A DNA stretch of 64,000 bases. Source: Algoriphagus sp. NG3 (GTDB taxonomy: Bacteria > Bacteroidota > Bacteroidia > Cytophagales > Cyclobacteriaceae). Numbering within the stretch: the first letter of the stretch is position 1; each line of letters begins with the position of its first letter. Shown here in pieces: positions 61,635-64,000 of the stretch. A program made the position numbers and the translations under genes. The stretch lies in assembly GCF_034119865.1 (NCBI RefSeq), contig NZ_CP139421.1:3683501-3747500 (forward strand), written 5' to 3'. The notes below the pieces were generated by a model. It saw only the letters and a list, made by a program, of their open reading frames with translations. It was not told the origin of the DNA and did no database searches.

Positions 61635-64000
61635 TTAAAATAGTTTTGGTGTCAAAAATCCCTTTCTCCAAGCTAAATAATTCGTGGCAAGCGTGGTAAA
61701 TACCACCACTGACACACTGCTTAATGGCATCAGAATAGCACATATTACAGGACTTAAAAGTCCTTGGACTGCTAAACTTAATCCGACGAGATTGTAAAGT
61801 AGGCTTAATACGAAGCTAGCTTTAATAATATACCTACTTGATTTAGCAAAACTTAAAAACTCTGGTATTCTCCCAAATACTTCAGAGTCCATAATAGCAT
61901 CACTGGCAGGAGAGAAATGGCTTACCATATCAGAAATAGCTATTCCGACTTGGCTTTCCTGAAGAGCTCCGGCATCATTAAGTCCATCTCCGATCATGAG
62001 CGTATGACAAGATCGATTCAATTTCTTTAAATAAGCAAGCTTATCTGAAGGGCCTTGCTTGAAATTATAAGCGATTCCACCCCCAAGTTTTTCTTTCAAA
62101 ATAGTCTCTTCATGTGCAAAGTCTCCAGATAAAACATGAAGTTTAAAATCAGCATTAAGCTTTTGGATTACATCTGAGGCAGTATCCCTCAGTCCGGACT
62201 CTATATGGAAATACCCTAAACCTACTCCTTCGACTGATAAACAGACTACATTGCCAGTTTGGTTTTCTATCTCTTCAGTAAACTCAGTGAAATCTATGGA
62301 TCCAAGTCTGAACTCTTGACCTTTGTATATCCCCAGCAAACCTCCCCCTTTTACTTCTTCACAAGAATCTAATGGAAAACCAGGTAAATCACCAAGCCAC
62401 TGGTTGATCTTGGAACTTAAGGGGTGTGTGGATCTAGCTACCATAGCCTTGATTATGTTTTTACTCTCTTCAGACAGAGGGTCTCCCACATAGCCTATTT
62501 TAGCATTTTTAATATCCGTGAGAGTTCCAGTCTTGTCAAAAACCACACAATCAATAAGAGCTAACCGCTCTATCACATTAGCATTTTTCAGGTATAACTT
62601 ACTTTTGCCAAAAATCCTAAGCGTATTCCCCAAAGTAAAGGGTGTGGACATCGCCAAAGCACAAGGGCAGGCAACGATGAGCACAGAGGCAAATACTTTC
62701 ACTGCGATAGAAAAGTCGATAAAAGACCAGTAGGCAAAACCTGATATAGCAATCAGTAAAACAGTCCATGTGAAAAGAGAACTCACTTTTGTGGCAAGTG
62801 GCTCCAATAAATTTTCCTTACTTTTTTCAAAAGCTTCATTGTTCCATAAGTCAGTAAGATATCCCTGAGAAGGAGATTTCTGAACTTTCAGTAATATACC
62901 TTCCCCTTTTTGTCTTCCGCCTGCATAGATCAAATCTCCCGTATGCTTGATAACCGGTATTTCTTCTCCTGTCACAAAACTATAGTCAATGCTTGCTTGC
63001 CCGTTTACGAGTATACAATCAGCAGGAATCAATTCTTCATCTCTCACCAATAGTTCATCCCCAATTTGGAGTTTTGACAGCGGAATAACTTCTTCATGTT
63101 GATTTACAATCCGAGTCACAGCAATGGGGAAATAAGCCTTATAATCCCTATCAAACTCAAGTGTGGAAAAAGTTTTGGTCTGGTAGAGTTTGCCTAACAG
63201 TAAGAAAAACAAGAGCCCACCAAGACTATCCATATAGCCTGAGCGCTGAAACATAAAAATCTCCCATAAGGAATATAAGAACAAGGCAATTATTCCCAAG
63301 ACAATCGGGACATCCATATTGATCCGCCTTTGCTTGATAGAATTCCACGCAGATTTATAATAGTCACTAGCTGAGTATCCTACTACAGGGAGAGCCAACA
63401 CTACATTCAGATAACTAAATAACCCGCGAAATGAAACGTCCATTAACTCTGCTTCAGAGAAATATTCCGGGATACTGAACATCATCATATTTCCGAAGCA
63501 AAACCCGGCAACAGCCAACCTTTGGATTAAGCGTTTGTCTAGTCCAAGTGGCTTTTTCTCAGAAAGACTTGAAAGATTAAGCTGAGGCTCGTACCCAATG
63601 GCTGCCAGTAGACTGACTACTTCATTTAATGCTATCTTTTCCTTAAGGTATTTAATCTGGACTTTCTTCTTTATAAAATCCACTCGACTGTAAAAAATGC
63701 CTGAGTGGATCTGAAACAGATTTTCCAAAAGCCAAATACATGAGGCACAATGGATGGAAGGGATTTGAAAAGTAAGATGACCTTCACTTTCATTTTGAAA
63801 GTCCAACAGGCTAGTTGCTGTTTGTTCATCTTTAAGGTAATCAAACTTATTAGGTTTAGCCTGACTGTCCTTTTGGCTTTCGCCTGGATACGCTGCAATA
63901 TCATAGTAAGCACACATATCATTGTCAGCAAGAACTTGGTAAACCAGTTTACATCCCTGACAACAAAACTTTTTATCATCTACTTGAAGGTGCGATTCTC
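61635..64000 (-). CDS. ccoI: Copper P-type ATPase CcoI/FixI (5' end cut)
   Basis: The frame is open to the window edge: upstream of the first ATG (63917) it continues with CCQGCKLVYQVL, the cysteine-rich N-terminal domain of CcoI-type pumps, so the start lies outside. Visible parts in order: CxxC metal-binding domain (IHCASCIW), transmembrane helices, TGEEIP actuator loop, CPCALAMSTP in the transport helix, DKTGTL with the phosphorylated Asp, GDGLNDAGAL and two final helices. It exports Cu+ for CuB assembly in cbb3 oxidase. It heads the ccoI-S-NO-Q-P-G-H-SafE operon in this window. Confidence 0.95.
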   Translation of the reverse strand, partial: ESHLQVDDKKFCCQGCKLVYQVLADNDMCAYYDIAAYPGESQKDSQAKPNKFDYLKDEQTATSLLDFQNESEGHLTFQIPSIHCASCIWLLENLFQIHSGIFYSRVDFIKKKVQIKYLKEKIALNEVVSLLAAIGYEPQLNLSSLSEKKPLGLDKRLIQRLAVAGFCFGNMMMFSIPEYFSEAELMDVSFRGLFSYLNVVLALPVVGYSASDYYKSAWNSIKQRRINMDVPIVLGIIALFLYSLWEIFMFQRSGYMDSLGGLLFFLLLGKLYQTKTFSTLEFDRDYKAYFPIAVTRIVNQHEEVIPLSKLQIGDELLVRDEELIPADCILVNGQASIDYSFVTGEEIPVIKHTGDLIYAGGRQKGEGILLKVQKSPSQGYLTDLWNNEAFEKSKENLLEPLATKVSSLFTWTVLLIAISGFAYWSFIDFSIAVKVFASVLIVACPCALAMSTPFTLGNTLRIFGKSKLYLKNANVIERLALIDCVVFDKTGTLTDIKNAKIGYVGDPLSEESKNIIKAMVARSTHPLSSKINQWLGDLPGFPLDSCEEVKGGGLLGIYKGQEFRLGSIDFTEFTEEIENQTGNVVCLSVEGVGLGYFHIESGLRDTASDVIQKLNADFKLHVLSGDFAHEETILKEKLGGGIAYNFKQGPSDKLAYLKKLNRSCHTLMIGDGLNDAGALQESQVGIAISDMVSHFSPASDAIMDSEVFGRIPEFLSFAKSSRYIIKASFVLSLLYNLVGLSLAVQGLLSPVICAILMPLSSVSVVVFTTLATNYLAWRKGFLTPKLF

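Overview
The window is a chromosomal segment of a Bacteroidota bacterium, most likely Cytophagales (Cyclobacteriaceae, Algoriphagus-like; the genus is an inference from overall gene content). The evidence is lineage-typical genes: an LpxC-FabZ fusion, PorX (response regulator plus PglZ domain) beside tsaE and alanine dehydrogenase, a fused CcoNO cbb3 oxidase subunit, DUF4296, DUF4924 and DUF1080 lipoproteins, a 7TMR-DISM histidine kinase, and several TAnnTTTG -7 promoter elements. There is one tRNA (Leu-GAG). I see no rRNA, CRISPR array, prophage or insertion sequence.

1-4.7 kb: four translationally coupled genes on the + strand (Na+/solute symporter, GH88-like hydrolase, Old-Yellow-Enzyme-type reductase, SDR), apparently one sugar or uronate catabolic unit. 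4.7-7.7 kb: a DUF433/PIN-like pair that looks like a toxin-antitoxin module, then a secreted Gfo/Idh/MocA oxidoreductase and a convergent DUF1080 lipoprotein, the two enzyme types known from 3-keto-glycoside breakdown. 7.8-13 kb (- strand): a lipid kinase/phosphatidate phosphatase pair, an M42 peptidase and an unusual PurF-like protein. 13-18 kb: an NtrC-type regulator and a hybrid kinase, convergent, plus a secreted DsrE-like protein. 18-22 kb: a 38-codon membrane peptide gene, tRNA-Leu, folD and lepA.

22-28 kb: a complete RND efflux operon (adaptor, pump, outer-membrane factor). 28-33 kb: DUF4924, an EEP nuclease gene bracketed by inverted repeats, an SF1 helicase, an AcpH-like protein, a membrane protein and ppa. 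33.4-39.3 kb: the most unusual locus. An E1-like (ThiF/Rv1355c-type) enzyme, a GNAT/LuxI-like protein, a 7TMR sensor kinase and a receiver-kinase hybrid overlap one another in one operon, with a divergent receiver-only protein whose receiver resembles the hybrid's. This is the best candidate here for an undescribed signalling system.

39.3-47.7 kb: ald-tsaE-porX on the - strand, diverging from an HD hydrolase-lpxD-lpxC/fabZ-lpxA-ABC ATPase run for lipid A synthesis. 48-54 kb: a lipoprotein, mutS2, a DUF4296 lipoprotein and a partial Bat (DUF58/BatD-like/BatA) operon. 54-64 kb: hemN, preceded by an FNR-like palindrome and a 15-bp hairpin that contains its start codon, converging on a full cbb3 oxidase operon (ccoI-S-NO-Q-P-G-H plus a SafE-family protein). 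Both edges cut genes: the symporter lacks its N-terminus and CcoI lacks its extreme N-terminus.

Several intergenic gaps carry short, degenerate, word-like repeats of different sequence families. They are listed separately because they may be a class of intergenic element of their own.
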